From a virus, in IMG/VR virus record IMGVR_UViG_3300032287_003317, positions 1 through 64,000 of that record: a stretch of 64,000 nucleotides of DNA; one strand, written 5' to 3'. Of this stretch, positions 41,621-49,527 are shown in pieces; the stretch's first letter is position 1, and each line of letters starts with the position of its first letter. The position numbers were made by a program, and so were the translations under genes. The notes under the pieces were generated by a model, which was not told the DNA's origin, searched no databases, and was given only the letters and a program-made list of their open reading frames with translations.

Positions 41621-41641
41621 GGTCAAAAAGGAAGAAGTATT

Positions 41642-42433
41642 ATGAAACACAAACTAGCGACAAAAGTAACAACAATCCTGCTAGGTATTGTGATGAGTGT
41701 GAGTGTGCATGCTGTGGATAACAGTATCTACATTGATCAAACAGGTGACAACGCCACCATTTCTATTACACAAGACGGAACAGGCAACGTGGTACGCGGC
41801 ATACAAGGCACAGGAACCAGCAACACTACCCCATCCGGCATCTATGGTGACGGTAACGAAGTGACGGTGAATCAGGTTGGTAGTAGTAATACCTTGAGTT
41901 TAGGAATCAATCGTGGCACAGGCACAGGAACCACTGGTAACACGGTGAATTATAGTGTCACGGGTAACAACGCCGCAGGTATTATTAATTTAAATAATGC
42001 CAATGACAGCACAGCCGCAGGTAATACTGTGAATATCACACAGTCGGGTAACAATGCTTCCGCTAATCTTAACATCAAAGGCGACGACAACTCAGTGACT
42101 GTAAACACCGCAGGTGGTAGTAACAATGTGTTTACTGGCGTTGTTGAAGGCAACACCAATACACAAAACATCAGCCTAACTGGTGGCGGTGGCAATGGTG
42201 CTACAGTTACACAAACTGGTAACAGTAACAGCGCCACAATCACAGCCGTGGGGGCCAGTAACTCATTTACTGTAAGTCAAGCTGATGGCGGACATACCGC
42301 AAGTATAACACAGACTGGTAGTAGTAATACTTTTACTGTGACACAGTCTGGTGGTGTTGCGGCTAATGTGTTTAATTTTACCAGTAGCAGTGGAAATGGA
42401 AATAGCGTAACTATAAACCAAACTGCTAGATAA
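41642..42433 (+). CDS. Secreted curlin-repeat protein (CsgA/CsgB-like)
   Basis: 263 residues: signal peptide (about 1-24, VHA cleavage) followed by about ten curlin-like repeats. Examples are IYIDQTGDNATISITQDGTGN, NTVNITQSGNNASANL, GATVTQTGNSNSATI and HTASITQTGSSNTFTVTQSGG (consensus I-x-Q-x-G-x-x-N-x-A/S). This is the amyloid-forming pattern of CsgA/CsgB, so the protein is probably the fibre subunit or nucleator exported by the CsgG channel just upstream. AAAGGAAGAAGT gives a good ribosome site. Confidence 0.85.
   Translation: MKHKLATKVTTILLGIVMSVSVHAVDNSIYIDQTGDNATISITQDGTGNVVRGIQGTGTSNTTPSGIYGDGNEVTVNQVGSSNTLSLGINRGTGTGTTGNTVNYSVTGNNAAGIINLNNANDSTAAGNTVNITQSGNNASANLNIKGDDNSVTVNTAGGSNNVFTGVVEGNTNTQNISLTGGGGNGATVTQTGNSNSATITAVGASNSFTVSQADGGHTASITQTGSSNTFTVTQSGGVAANVFNFTSSSGNGNSVTINQTAR
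41700..42430 (+). repeat. Curlin-type repeats (first array)
   Basis: Tandem units of about 22-30 codons with I-x-Q-x-G-x-x-N-x-A/S core. Confidence 0.8.
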
Positions 42434-42443
42434 GCGATTATAA

Positions 42444-43562
42444 ATGTATAAGGGGAACAAATTATGCAACCTGACACTATGCGTACTCTTGCTGAGTACA
42501 TCCATGAACTTAGAAGCCGCGATTGGTACCATAACGGAGCAAGTGAACAGCCCGCCTTCGATACAACGACAGAAGACGACGCTCACTGGGACCAAGGGAA
42601 CTCGAGTGGAGATGCAGGACGCGGTAAAAACCACAGCGGGTAAAGTTGGCATAACTTTTGCCGATGATACCAAAGTACAGGTCAATGAAAACAGCAGGTT
42701 GGTCATTGACGATTTTGTATACGATCCCAAGTCAACCAAAGGCGGCAAGTTAGCAGTCAATGTGGCCGCAGGAACAGTGAGATATGCGTCAGGACAGATC
42801 GCTAAAAACAGTCCTCAAAATGTTGCCCTTAATACTCCTACCGCTACTGTTGGTGTACGCGGTACAGACTTTACTGCTACAGTAGACGAGCTGGGTGCAT
42901 CAACTATAATCTTGTTGCCCAGTTGTCCACGTGGTTGGGTCAATGTGGAACGTGATTGTAAAACTGGAGAAATATCAGTCAGCAACGATGCTGGTAGTGT
43001 AATATTAAATAAACCATTTCAAGCCACCAAGATAGAAACACGCTCAAGTTTCCCCACACGTCCGGTCATAGTCAATCTCTCCCCTGATGCCATCAACAAC
43101 ATGTTGATTGTGGCACCGCCCAAAGAACTCAATGAAGTTCAAACTACACAACGAGCCGTTGCTAAAGGAGCCTTGGATGTAGATTTTTTACGTGAAAATG
43201 GCTTGGTCAACATGTTGACAGCCGAAGAAACACATTTTAAAGATTTTCTTAGTACCAGTTTGCTAGATCAGAATCTCTTAGCCAATATCTTAGATATCAT
43301 CAACGCACAGATGGCTGCTCAATTGGATTTTTTAAACACAGCTAAAAGTGGATTGTTACCGGACTATGTGGCCACCACGGGTGTTGTAGCATCAGTGGAT
43401 GACTACTCAGTGAACTTGACCAGAGACGATGGAAGCAATGTACAAAGTGTGACTGTGCCTAAAAATCAAAACACCACAATTTATCAGATACAAGGCAGCA
43501 TAGAAATCCGGAACCGCGTGAATTCAGGCGGCGGTACTACAATAACGCTAAGGCAGAATTAA
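42444..43562 (+). CDS. FecR-domain secreted protein
   Basis: 372 residues. Signal peptide (LTLCVLLLSTSMNLEAA), then IGTITEQVN, GTRVEMQDAVKTTAGKVGITFADDTKVQVNENSRLVIDDFVYDP, GGKLAVNVAAGTVRYASGQIAK and TPTATVGVRGTDFTATV: a FecR domain as found beside curli-like genes in Proteobacteria. The C-terminal half is helical then beta-rich. A good ribosome site (AAGGGG, about 42451) precedes ATG 42464 in another frame rather than ATG 42444, so the start is a little uncertain. It could anchor the fibre or cap it. Confidence 0.82.
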   Translation: MYKGNKLCNLTLCVLLLSTSMNLEAAIGTITEQVNSPPSIQRQKTTLTGTKGTRVEMQDAVKTTAGKVGITFADDTKVQVNENSRLVIDDFVYDPKSTKGGKLAVNVAAGTVRYASGQIAKNSPQNVALNTPTATVGVRGTDFTATVDELGASTIILLPSCPRGWVNVERDCKTGEISVSNDAGSVILNKPFQATKIETRSSFPTRPVIVNLSPDAINNMLIVAPPKELNEVQTTQRAVAKGALDVDFLRENGLVNMLTAEETHFKDFLSTSLLDQNLLANILDIINAQMAAQLDFLNTAKSGLLPDYVATTGVVASVDDYSVNLTRDDGSNVQSVTVPKNQNTTIYQIQGSIEIRNRVNSGGGTTITLRQN

Positions 43563-45004
43563 TGAAAAGATTAGTGGCGTACCTGTTGATAATTTTTGCT
43601 GTGGCCTTGTTAGAGCTGGCCTGTTTGGGTCTGGTAAAAGCACAAACAACGTCTAATGCTATCAAAATGGCCTATAACTTTGTAACGGTCAGTCAGACTG
43701 TGGTTTTCGATAGTGCCATGCAGACCGGTGGAACACTAACTCTTTCTGTGCAGGCAATGGATGGTGGTGGTCGTGCTCCGGGCGATCCGTTTACCATAAG
43801 ACTGGTTTTTTATAATAGCAGCAACCAAATCGTTAACACAGTACAGCAGGCCAACACCTTGGTCTATGGTGCCACTACTCCCACGACATATACACTAACA
43901 GCTACCAACTGCGGTGGAAGCTGTGCCTCAGTTGCTTATGTTAACGTAGAGTTCTATGGTAAAGACGGCGGCTACTGGGCAGGTAACTATGGACCTTACA
44001 TCATTGATCCATCCTTGAGCTTTAACGGCGGATCAAATATTTTATATAACCCAGGGTTTGGAGTATACGGCACCAACGGATTTGCACAAGGTTGGGCCAG
44101 CAGCAACGGTTGGCAAAACTGTGCCCTGTACAGCGGAGCACAGACCTGTGTTATCAACAATGGAGCACCAGTCAATGGCGGCAACTACTCGGCCACAGGC
44201 GGTACCACCAGCGGGTCTGCTGGAGGATATAGTGCCCCACCACCGGCACCCACATACACAGCCAATATTACAACCGAACAACAATCCAGAGTCACAGCTT
44301 TTCAAAACAGATCAATCACCAACAACACCATCTACATAGATCAGGTGGGCGACAACAACACCTTAAACATTAGTCAGTCAGGTCGTGCCAACGAACTCAA
44401 GGGCATAGGGCAACAGGCTGTACAGATACAAGGCAGTAGTAATAGCATTACTGTACGCCAAGGCGATCAAGATACCGCGGGCAAAAACTCAATAGAACTG
44501 CGTGTGGTGGGCGACACAAATACCTTAAATCTAAATCAAAGCCGAACCACCACAGGAGCCGCTGTCAACAGTTCCAACAATCATTATCAACGTGTGGACG
44601 TGGACGGTTATTCAAACTCTGTGACCACGCAACAAACCAACACCGGCGGTGTGGGCGGACACTACATGGAAACCACCATCACTGGTAACACCAACATAGT
44701 GAATGCCACACAGACCAACAATGCCAACAAAACCATGTTCAACACAGTCTCCGGCAACAACAATACTGTGTCGGTGACGCAAAAAGATGGCGGACAACAC
44801 TATCTGGAAAGTACTCTAACTGGCAATGGCAATACCATAACAGCAGTACAAGAAGGAGCTGCCGCCAATCGTGCGTCGATCACAATCAATAACAATGGCG
44901 GTCCGGGGTCAGTAGATATGATACAATCGGGTGGAGCTGTATATAACATAACAACAACCTGTGTGACAGCAGGCGGATGCGGGGTAATAACCGTAAGACA
45001 ATAA
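43562..45004 (+). CDS. Two-domain secreted protein with C-terminal curlin repeats
   Basis: 480 residues. N-terminal signal peptide (MKRLVAYLLIIFAVALLELA..., ending KAQ), a beta-sandwich-like domain (about 33-150, TGGTLTLSVQAMDGGGRAP, IRLVFYNSSNQIV), a Gly/Ser/Asn-rich stretch, and a C-terminal array of curlin-like repeats from about 255 (IYIDQVGDNNTLNISQSGRAN, NTLNLNQSRTTTG, NTVSVTQKDGG). The sandwich could bind a ligand while the repeats join the amyloid fibre made from the 41642 product. Overlaps the FecR gene by 1 base (TAATG). Confidence 0.8.
   Translation: MKRLVAYLLIIFAVALLELACLGLVKAQTTSNAIKMAYNFVTVSQTVVFDSAMQTGGTLTLSVQAMDGGGRAPGDPFTIRLVFYNSSNQIVNTVQQANTLVYGATTPTTYTLTATNCGGSCASVAYVNVEFYGKDGGYWAGNYGPYIIDPSLSFNGGSNILYNPGFGVYGTNGFAQGWASSNGWQNCALYSGAQTCVINNGAPVNGGNYSATGGTTSGSAGGYSAPPPAPTYTANITTEQQSRVTAFQNRSITNNTIYIDQVGDNNTLNISQSGRANELKGIGQQAVQIQGSSNSITVRQGDQDTAGKNSIELRVVGDTNTLNLNQSRTTTGAAVNSSNNHYQRVDVDGYSNSVTTQQTNTGGVGGHYMETTITGNTNIVNATQTNNANKTMFNTVSGNNNTVSVTQKDGGQHYLESTLTGNGNTITAVQEGAAANRASITINNNGGPGSVDMIQSGGAVYNITTTCVTAGGCGVITVRQ
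44320..45000 (+). repeat. Curlin-type repeats (second array)
   Basis: Units like NTLNISQSG and NTVSVTQKDG, interspersed with longer spacers. Confidence 0.7.
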
Positions 45005-45016
45005 TGGAGACAATCA

Positions 45017-45208
45017 ATGATATCATTTACAGCAAGATATTTTCATCACGGTAGAAACGTGTTGGATGATGTGAGCCTGTACGTTCAACAGGCAGGCGGA
45101 TATTTTGAAACGCATCGCGGTTACGTGGTTGAATTTTTTGTACCCGAAGAATACAGAGATTTTGTTGTTATGAAATATCCATTTTTACGGGAGGTAGTCT
45201 ACATATGA
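45017..45208 (+). CDS. Small unknown protein
   Basis: 63 residues; no signal peptide (ISFTARYFHHGRNVLDDVSLY). Good ribosome site (AATGGAGACAATCA) and 4-base ATGA overlap with the next gene, so likely real. No family recognised; placed inside the curli-like locus. Confidence 0.55.
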   Translation: MISFTARYFHHGRNVLDDVSLYVQQAGGYFETHRGYVVEFFVPEEYRDFVVMKYPFLREVVYI

Positions 45209-45363
45209 TCACAGGAATCCCACCAGTATGCCAGGTACCAGGTTGTGAACACGGCGCACAAGTCTACAGCAAGGTAGGCGATAACACTCAATATCTCAAG
45301 ACCTGTTATCGACACTGGGCCGATCTAATACCACAAAACCGAGAACAAAAACCCAATAAATAA
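45205..45363 (+). CDS. Tiny Cys/His protein, possible zinc ribbon
   Basis: 52 residues: CQVPGCEHGAQ and LKTCYRHW give C-x4-C-x-H and C-x2-H spacing, suggesting a metal site. Preceded by GGGAGGTAGTCTAC, a strong ribosome site, and coupled to the upstream gene by a 4-base overlap. Function unknown. Confidence 0.55.
   Translation: MITGIPPVCQVPGCEHGAQVYSKVGDNTQYLKTCYRHWADLIPQNREQKPNK
45356..45362 (+). promoter_or_regulatory. T4-like late promoter core (ATAAATA)
   Basis: CAATAAATAA at the stop of the tiny protein, 94 bases before ATG 45456. Confidence 0.5.
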
Positions 45364-45420
45364 TTTTGTAAATTTGAGATTTACTGAACACCCAGTACGG
45401 GATCAATGATGTATGAGTAT

Positions 45421-45452
45421 CGAGATCAAGAAAAATAATAAAAAGGATCTCG
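45421..45452 (+). promoter_or_regulatory. Leader hairpin that could occlude the ribosome site of the 45456 gene
   Basis: CGAGATC (45421-45427) is perfectly complementary to GATCTCG (45446-45452), which starts in the AAAAAGGA ribosome site and ends 3 bases before the ATG. Pairing would hide the site. Confidence 0.5.
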
Positions 45453-45455
45453 AAA

Positions 45456-47489
45456 ATGAAGTTTTTCACAACAGCCCTAGCGGCTTTTGCAGCATGCCTG
45501 GCTTTTTCAGCACAGGCACAAACACAAGATTACAGTTTTGGCACCGGCAACCTCAACGGTTGGACCGCAGGTGGCGGAACAGGCACACAAACAGGCCCAT
45601 ACATGCAAAGCGGTATTGGTGTGAGCACTACCAGTGGAACACAAACTATTAGTTGCTGTGGTCCTAACACATGGAATATCAATCCATACACAGGCAGTTA
45701 CATGGTTGGCATGCAACCAGGCGGCCAACAAAACTATTCTGCAATGACTACCGCATTGGGTTTGAGCAGTTCAAGTATTAGTAGTTTAAATTCTTTAGTG
45801 GCATCACAGGGCGGCGGCATCACCAGTGCCGCTTGGATCAGCAAAGATTTCACATTTACTGCACCAGCCACATTTAAAATGGCCTGGGTATATACCAGCA
45901 CAGACTATGTGCCGTTTAACGATGGCAGTATTGCCACTTTGGTCAACACAGGGTCAGCCGACACATTTGGTAAGGTCAATAATGTACTGGGACAGTACGC
46001 CCTATTGGGTGCTACCAACCCCAACACAGGCAACTACTCAACTGGCAGTTATGGCTCAACCGGTTGGCAGTTGGCACAGTTTGACATCTTAACAGCCGGC
46101 ACATACAAAGTGGGCTTTGGTGTATTCAACCAAGGTGATACTGCACTGAGTCCAGTGCTACAGGTCAATGATGCAATTGGTACAGTGACAAAAAATGGCG
46201 AAACATTTGGTGCTGTTGCACCCAATCCAGGTAGTGTTGCACCCGCAGTGGATCCAACTCCTCCACCTTCGGCTCCAACAGTGACCAGCACAACAACAGT
46301 CGACTCGGTTACCACAACAACCACAACCGGGACCGCCGCAGTTACCAACAGTATTGCTTACGGTACAGCGGCAGCGGCCTTGGCCATTGACAATGCAAGA
46401 GGTGCTCAAACTGCCAAGACATTGACAGTCACACAAACAAAAACAACCACTGTAACAACACCATTTACAGTTACACAAACAACCACAACTCCTGTGACTG
46501 TCACAACAACCACAACTCCTGTGACTACCACAACTTACAGCGATGGCACTCAAACAGTGACAAATGGAACTCCTGTAGTTACTGTGAGCACAACCGACTC
46601 TGTCAGTTCTAATAGTGCATCGGGCAATGAAATCAGTCAGGCAATTCAAACCAATGACTATTCAACTCGCGTGGATCAATACAGTCAGTTGAGCAACGTG
46701 AATCAGGCAATGAACTACATGTTAGACAGCAATGTGTTAGATCGCAATCGTGTGCTGGGTGGTGACTTCAATGTATCAGAACGCAACACCTTTTATGTGA
46801 CAGGCAGCGCCGGCCAATCAAACTCTGTAGGCGGTTACTCGTACAAGAGCATGACATACGGCCTGGGTTACGACTGGCAAGTCGCTCCAAACTGGATCAT
46901 CGGCGGTCAATACAATCGTGGTCAGGCTAACCTAAATGGTGCCGCAGGCACAAATGCAGGTGGTAGTTTAAACAAAGACCACGTAGGCATTTATAGTGCT
47001 TACACAGTCAATGACTGGATCTTTAAAAACGACATTGGTTATGCTGCCAACACATTTGATACCAATCACAGTTTACCTGAACTGGGCATGGCAAATACAA
47101 GTTCAACCAAGGGTCAAGACTTGTGGGCAACTGCTCGTGTTTACACACCAGAGTGGAATGACATACGTCCCTTTGTTGGTGTGCGTAACGAAACCAATCG
47201 TCGCAACGGGGTCGCAGAATCTGGTAGTAGTTTAACTGCTATGACATATGACGCAGTCAACACAAACAAGACCAGCACAGACATTGGTGTACGTTATGAC
47301 GCCACGGTTGCTACAGCATGGCGTGTAACAGGTGAGTATGCTTACAACAGTCAAAACTTTAACACAGCCTACGCCAGTGTTGGATATGCAATTGATCCAA
47401 AGAGTGTTGTGCGCCTACGTTATGGTTATGGCAAACAATATGATTACACAGTACAAAGTGCTATGATAGAGGCTCGTTTTAGTTTTTAA
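45456..47489 (+). CDS. Autotransporter-like outer-membrane beta-barrel protein
   Basis: 677 residues: signal peptide (MKFFTTALAAFAACLAFSAQA), an N-terminal domain (about 25-250, Gly/Thr/Ser-rich beta), a Thr/Val low-complexity stalk (TTTTTTGTAAVTNS, VTVTTTTTPVTTTTYSDG), and a C-terminal barrel of about 270 residues. Barrel strands include FYVTGSAGQS, MTYGLGYDWQVAPNWIIGGQYNRG and YAYNSQNF. The last residue is Phe (MIEARFSF), the standard outer-membrane barrel signature. It would place an adhesin domain on the cell surface. Downstream of the curlin genes, it may anchor or display the fibre. Confidence 0.8.
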   Translation: MKFFTTALAAFAACLAFSAQAQTQDYSFGTGNLNGWTAGGGTGTQTGPYMQSGIGVSTTSGTQTISCCGPNTWNINPYTGSYMVGMQPGGQQNYSAMTTALGLSSSSISSLNSLVASQGGGITSAAWISKDFTFTAPATFKMAWVYTSTDYVPFNDGSIATLVNTGSADTFGKVNNVLGQYALLGATNPNTGNYSTGSYGSTGWQLAQFDILTAGTYKVGFGVFNQGDTALSPVLQVNDAIGTVTKNGETFGAVAPNPGSVAPAVDPTPPPSAPTVTSTTTVDSVTTTTTTGTAAVTNSIAYGTAAAALAIDNARGAQTAKTLTVTQTKTTTVTTPFTVTQTTTTPVTVTTTTTPVTTTTYSDGTQTVTNGTPVVTVSTTDSVSSNSASGNEISQAIQTNDYSTRVDQYSQLSNVNQAMNYMLDSNVLDRNRVLGGDFNVSERNTFYVTGSAGQSNSVGGYSYKSMTYGLGYDWQVAPNWIIGGQYNRGQANLNGAAGTNAGGSLNKDHVGIYSAYTVNDWIFKNDIGYAANTFDTNHSLPELGMANTSSTKGQDLWATARVYTPEWNDIRPFVGVRNETNRRNGVAESGSSLTAMTYDAVNTNKTSTDIGVRYDATVATAWRVTGEYAYNSQNFNTAYASVGYAIDPKSVVRLRYGYGKQYDYTVQSAMIEARFSF

Positions 47490-47504
47490 CACAACCGTAA
47501 TATT

Positions 47505-47525
47505 CTAAGACTTAAATAATCTTAG
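47505..47525 (+). other. Small inverted repeat after the autotransporter-like gene
   Basis: CTAAGA (47505-47510) / TCTTAG (47520-47525), no T-run, so a weak terminator at best. A second one, ACTGG/CCAGT, follows around 47547-47565. Confidence 0.4.
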
Positions 47526-47572
47526 CGGACACAAAGATGGGGTGTCACTGGAACCCGTAACCAGTAACAATT

Positions 47573-47590
47573 CTGTAATATTTCTGCAAC
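47573..47590 (+). promoter_or_regulatory. Pho-box-like direct repeat upstream of the plcP-like gene
   Basis: CTGTAAT (47573-47579), 4-base spacer ATTT, CTGCAAC (47584-47590). It matches the PhoB pattern CTGTMAY-N4-CTGTMAY with one mismatch. Ten bases later comes ATAAAT(A), where a -10 box of a PhoB-dependent promoter is expected. Confidence 0.45.
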
Positions 47591-47600
47591 ACCTTGAGCG

Positions 47601-47607
47601 ATAAATA
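47601..47607 (+). promoter_or_regulatory. T4-like late promoter core or -10 box (ATAAATA)
   Basis: GATAAATATGG overlaps the first ATG (47607) of the plcP-like gene. If transcription starts about 47612, the second Met codon (47613) would be at +1. Confidence 0.5.
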
Positions 47608-48404
47608 TGGTTATGACAGCCAAAACTTATCGCTCAATTTTTATTTCCGACATACACTTTGGCACCAGAGATTGCAAAGCCGAACAACTCAACAACTTTC
47701 TCAAACACAACACCTGTGAAACACTTTATCTAGTGGGCGACATCATTGACGCCTGGAAGATTCAACAAAACAAGTGGCGATGGAAACAAAGCCACACCAA
47801 TGCAATCAGAAGAATCCTAGGACACGCCAAACGTGGCACTCGAGTGATCTATGTGGCCGGCAACCACGACGAGTTTCTGAGACCACTCATACCTTATGGC
47901 ATGGGATTTGGACGTGTTGAAATAACAAATCAAACAGAACACATTGGGGCGGATGGCAAAACATATTTGGTCACCCACGGAGACCTGTTTGATGGAATCA
48001 CACGTTTGGCCCCTTGGCTGAGTTTCCTGGGCGATAAACTGTACGACCTGGTATTAGATTGGAACAGCAGATTTAATTGGATCAGACACAAGTTGGGATT
48101 TGGCTACTGGAGTTTAAGCAAGTATCTCAAACACCGTGTCAAAAAAGCCGCAGACTTTATGTTTCAGTTTGAAACCAATCTAGCTACATATTGTAAGAAA
48201 CGTGGCTTTGATGGTGTGATCTGTGGACACATACATCACGCAGAAATAAAGATGATAGATGGCATTGTGTATATGAATGATGGCGACTGGGTCGAATCAA
48301 TGACTGCTCTGGTTGAGCATCACTCGGGTAGGTGGGAAATAGTAACTTGGACAAAGGCACATGACAATGTGGATACTGATACTACTGGCAGTTCACACGA
48401 ATAA
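47607..48404 (+). CDS. plcP: PlcP-like phospholipase C (calcineurin-type metallophosphoesterase)
   Basis: 265 residues (or 263 from ATG 47613). The dinuclear metal motifs are complete: SDIHFGTRDC, YLVGDIIDAW, VAGNHDEFLR, VTHGDLFDG and ICGHIHHAEIK. The sequence pattern (ETLYLVGDIID, GYWSLSKYLK, GVICGHIHH, NDGDWVESMTALVEH) is that of the family containing Sinorhizobium PlcP, often mis-annotated as LpxH. PlcP cleaves phosphatidylethanolamine/choline head groups during phosphate starvation, leaving diacylglycerol. The Agt-like gene follows after 117 bases, the usual bacterial partner. A phage copy could free phosphate for DNA synthesis. No signal peptide: cytoplasmic face. Confidence 0.85.
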   Translation: MVMTAKTYRSIFISDIHFGTRDCKAEQLNNFLKHNTCETLYLVGDIIDAWKIQQNKWRWKQSHTNAIRRILGHAKRGTRVIYVAGNHDEFLRPLIPYGMGFGRVEITNQTEHIGADGKTYLVTHGDLFDGITRLAPWLSFLGDKLYDLVLDWNSRFNWIRHKLGFGYWSLSKYLKHRVKKAADFMFQFETNLATYCKKRGFDGVICGHIHHAEIKMIDGIVYMNDGDWVESMTALVEHHSGRWEIVTWTKAHDNVDTDTTGSSHE

Positions 48405-48540
48405 TCCGCAAGACATACCAGGACGAATAACGATCGAATTCGCTACCGAATCCGAATGTTTGCGAGCTCAAAGCACCGTACAATATTGGCTTAAATTTGA
48501 TAATTTTAAGATAAGTACACGATGTCAAAAACAATCTTGA
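48361..48540 (+). CDS. Small exported protein between plcP and agt
   Basis: 59 residues starting inside the plcP-like gene and ending in the agt-like gene, in a different frame from both. A hydrophobic N-terminus (MTMWILILLAVHTNN), a folded-looking middle (IEFATESECLRAQSTVQYW) and a second Cys near the end (STRCQKQ) resemble small secreted two-cysteine phage proteins. It fills an otherwise empty gap. Could be a chance ORF; support is by pattern only. Confidence 0.45.
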   Translation: MTMWILILLAVHTNNPQDIPGRITIEFATESECLRAQSTVQYWLKFDNFKISTRCQKQS

Positions 48541-49517
48541 TCATAACAGACAATGTCCCAGATCAAATCAACGGCGTGGTCACAACTTTCAAAAACTTGG
48601 AAGATCATGCTAGGCGTGACGGGTATAGTGTTGTTTATCTTGATCCCGGGCAGTTCCCTAATTTTGCTTGCCCTGGTTATCCTGAAGTTCGCTTGTGCTG
48701 GCCGCACGGTATCAGTAAGAAAATTAAAGCGATACAGCCAGATTATATACACATCGCTACAGAAGGGCCTGTAGGCTTTTTTGCTCGTTGGTGGTGTGAA
48801 CGTAACAGTATTCCTTACAATACCAGCTATCACACAGACTTTCCCAAGTTCTTAAAAACAATGTATCATGTGCCTAAAAGTTTAACTTACTGGTATTTGC
48901 GTTGGTTCCACAAAAACAGTCATCGTGTGCTGGTCACAACAAAGACCATAGAAGCGGATTTAAAATCACACGGATTTGGACGCATGGTTATCTGGACTCG
49001 GGGTGTACGCAGAGATATCAAGCCCACAGCGGAATGGTGTGATGATCGTTCTAAGCCAATGGTTCTCAATGTGGGTCGGGTCAGTGCTGAAAAAGGTCTG
49101 ATAGATTTAATTCCTTTACAAGATGCGTACACACTAGTTATAGTAGGCGACGGACCGTACATGTCTGAAGCACGTCGGTTGCTACCTTCTGCTAAGTTTG
49201 TGGGCTACAAACAAGGACAGGAGCTGGTTGATTATTACAATCAAGCTGATGTGTTTGTGTTTCCCAGCCGAGCAGACACCTTTGGTCTAGTGATGATTGA
49301 AGCCATGGCACAAGGTACTCCTGTAGCAGCCTTTCCTGTACAAGGTCCCGTAGACATCATTGAAAATGGCATAAACGGCTATATGGACAACGACCTAGAG
49401 GTAGCAGTTGAAAAGTGTTTAAAACTAAGCGGTCGCGTGGTTAAACAGTCCAGTCAACGTTGGACCTGGGATGAATGCTGGCGTATTTTCAAAGACAATC
49501 TAGCAGTGATCAAGTAA
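48522..49517 (+). CDS. agt: Agt-like GT4 glycosyltransferase (diacylglycerol glycosyltransferase type)
   Basis: 331 residues. GT-B fold motifs: ITDNVPDQINGVVTTFKNLEDHA, YHIATEGP-like IHIATEGPVGFFARWWC, YNTSYHTDFPKF, VLNVGRVSAEKGLIDLI, VIVGDGPYMSEARRLLP, and VFVFPSRADTFGLVMIEAMAQGTP, which is the GT4 E-x7-E donor site. This is the Agt/MgtA group, which in Proteobacteria follows plcP and adds glucose or glucuronic acid to diacylglycerol, replacing phospholipids with glycolipids. The pair in a phage suggests phosphate scavenging or membrane remodelling of the infected cell. Confidence 0.85.
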   Translation: MSKTILIITDNVPDQINGVVTTFKNLEDHARRDGYSVVYLDPGQFPNFACPGYPEVRLCWPHGISKKIKAIQPDYIHIATEGPVGFFARWWCERNSIPYNTSYHTDFPKFLKTMYHVPKSLTYWYLRWFHKNSHRVLVTTKTIEADLKSHGFGRMVIWTRGVRRDIKPTAEWCDDRSKPMVLNVGRVSAEKGLIDLIPLQDAYTLVIVGDGPYMSEARRLLPSAKFVGYKQGQELVDYYNQADVFVFPSRADTFGLVMIEAMAQGTPVAAFPVQGPVDIIENGINGYMDNDLEVAVEKCLKLSGRVVKQSSQRWTWDECWRIFKDNLAVIK

Positions 49518-49523
49518 TAAATA
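49517..49523 (+). promoter_or_regulatory. T4-like late promoter core (ATAAATA), leaderless cyclase
   Basis: TAATAAATAC lies at the agt stop; ATG 49528 is 4 bases after the motif with no ribosome site. Confidence 0.5.
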
Positions 49524-49527
49524 CTTG

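Noticed and set aside
42464-42640. 58-codon frame with a good ribosome site (AAGGGG) overlapping the FecR gene start
   Set aside because: Composition looks unselected and the FecR frame has a clear signal peptide and domain. The mismatch of ribosome site and FecR start is noted in that entry.
45413-45652. ORF overlapping the autotransporter-like gene start in another frame
   Set aside because: Runs through the signal peptide of a clear gene and has no conserved features.
47607-48404. LpxH (UDP-2,3-diacylglucosamine hydrolase) as the function of the metallophosphoesterase
   Set aside because: Motif context (ETLYLVGDIID, GVICGHIHH, GDWVES) and the adjacent Agt-like gene fit PlcP better, though the two families are related and only a phylogeny would settle it.
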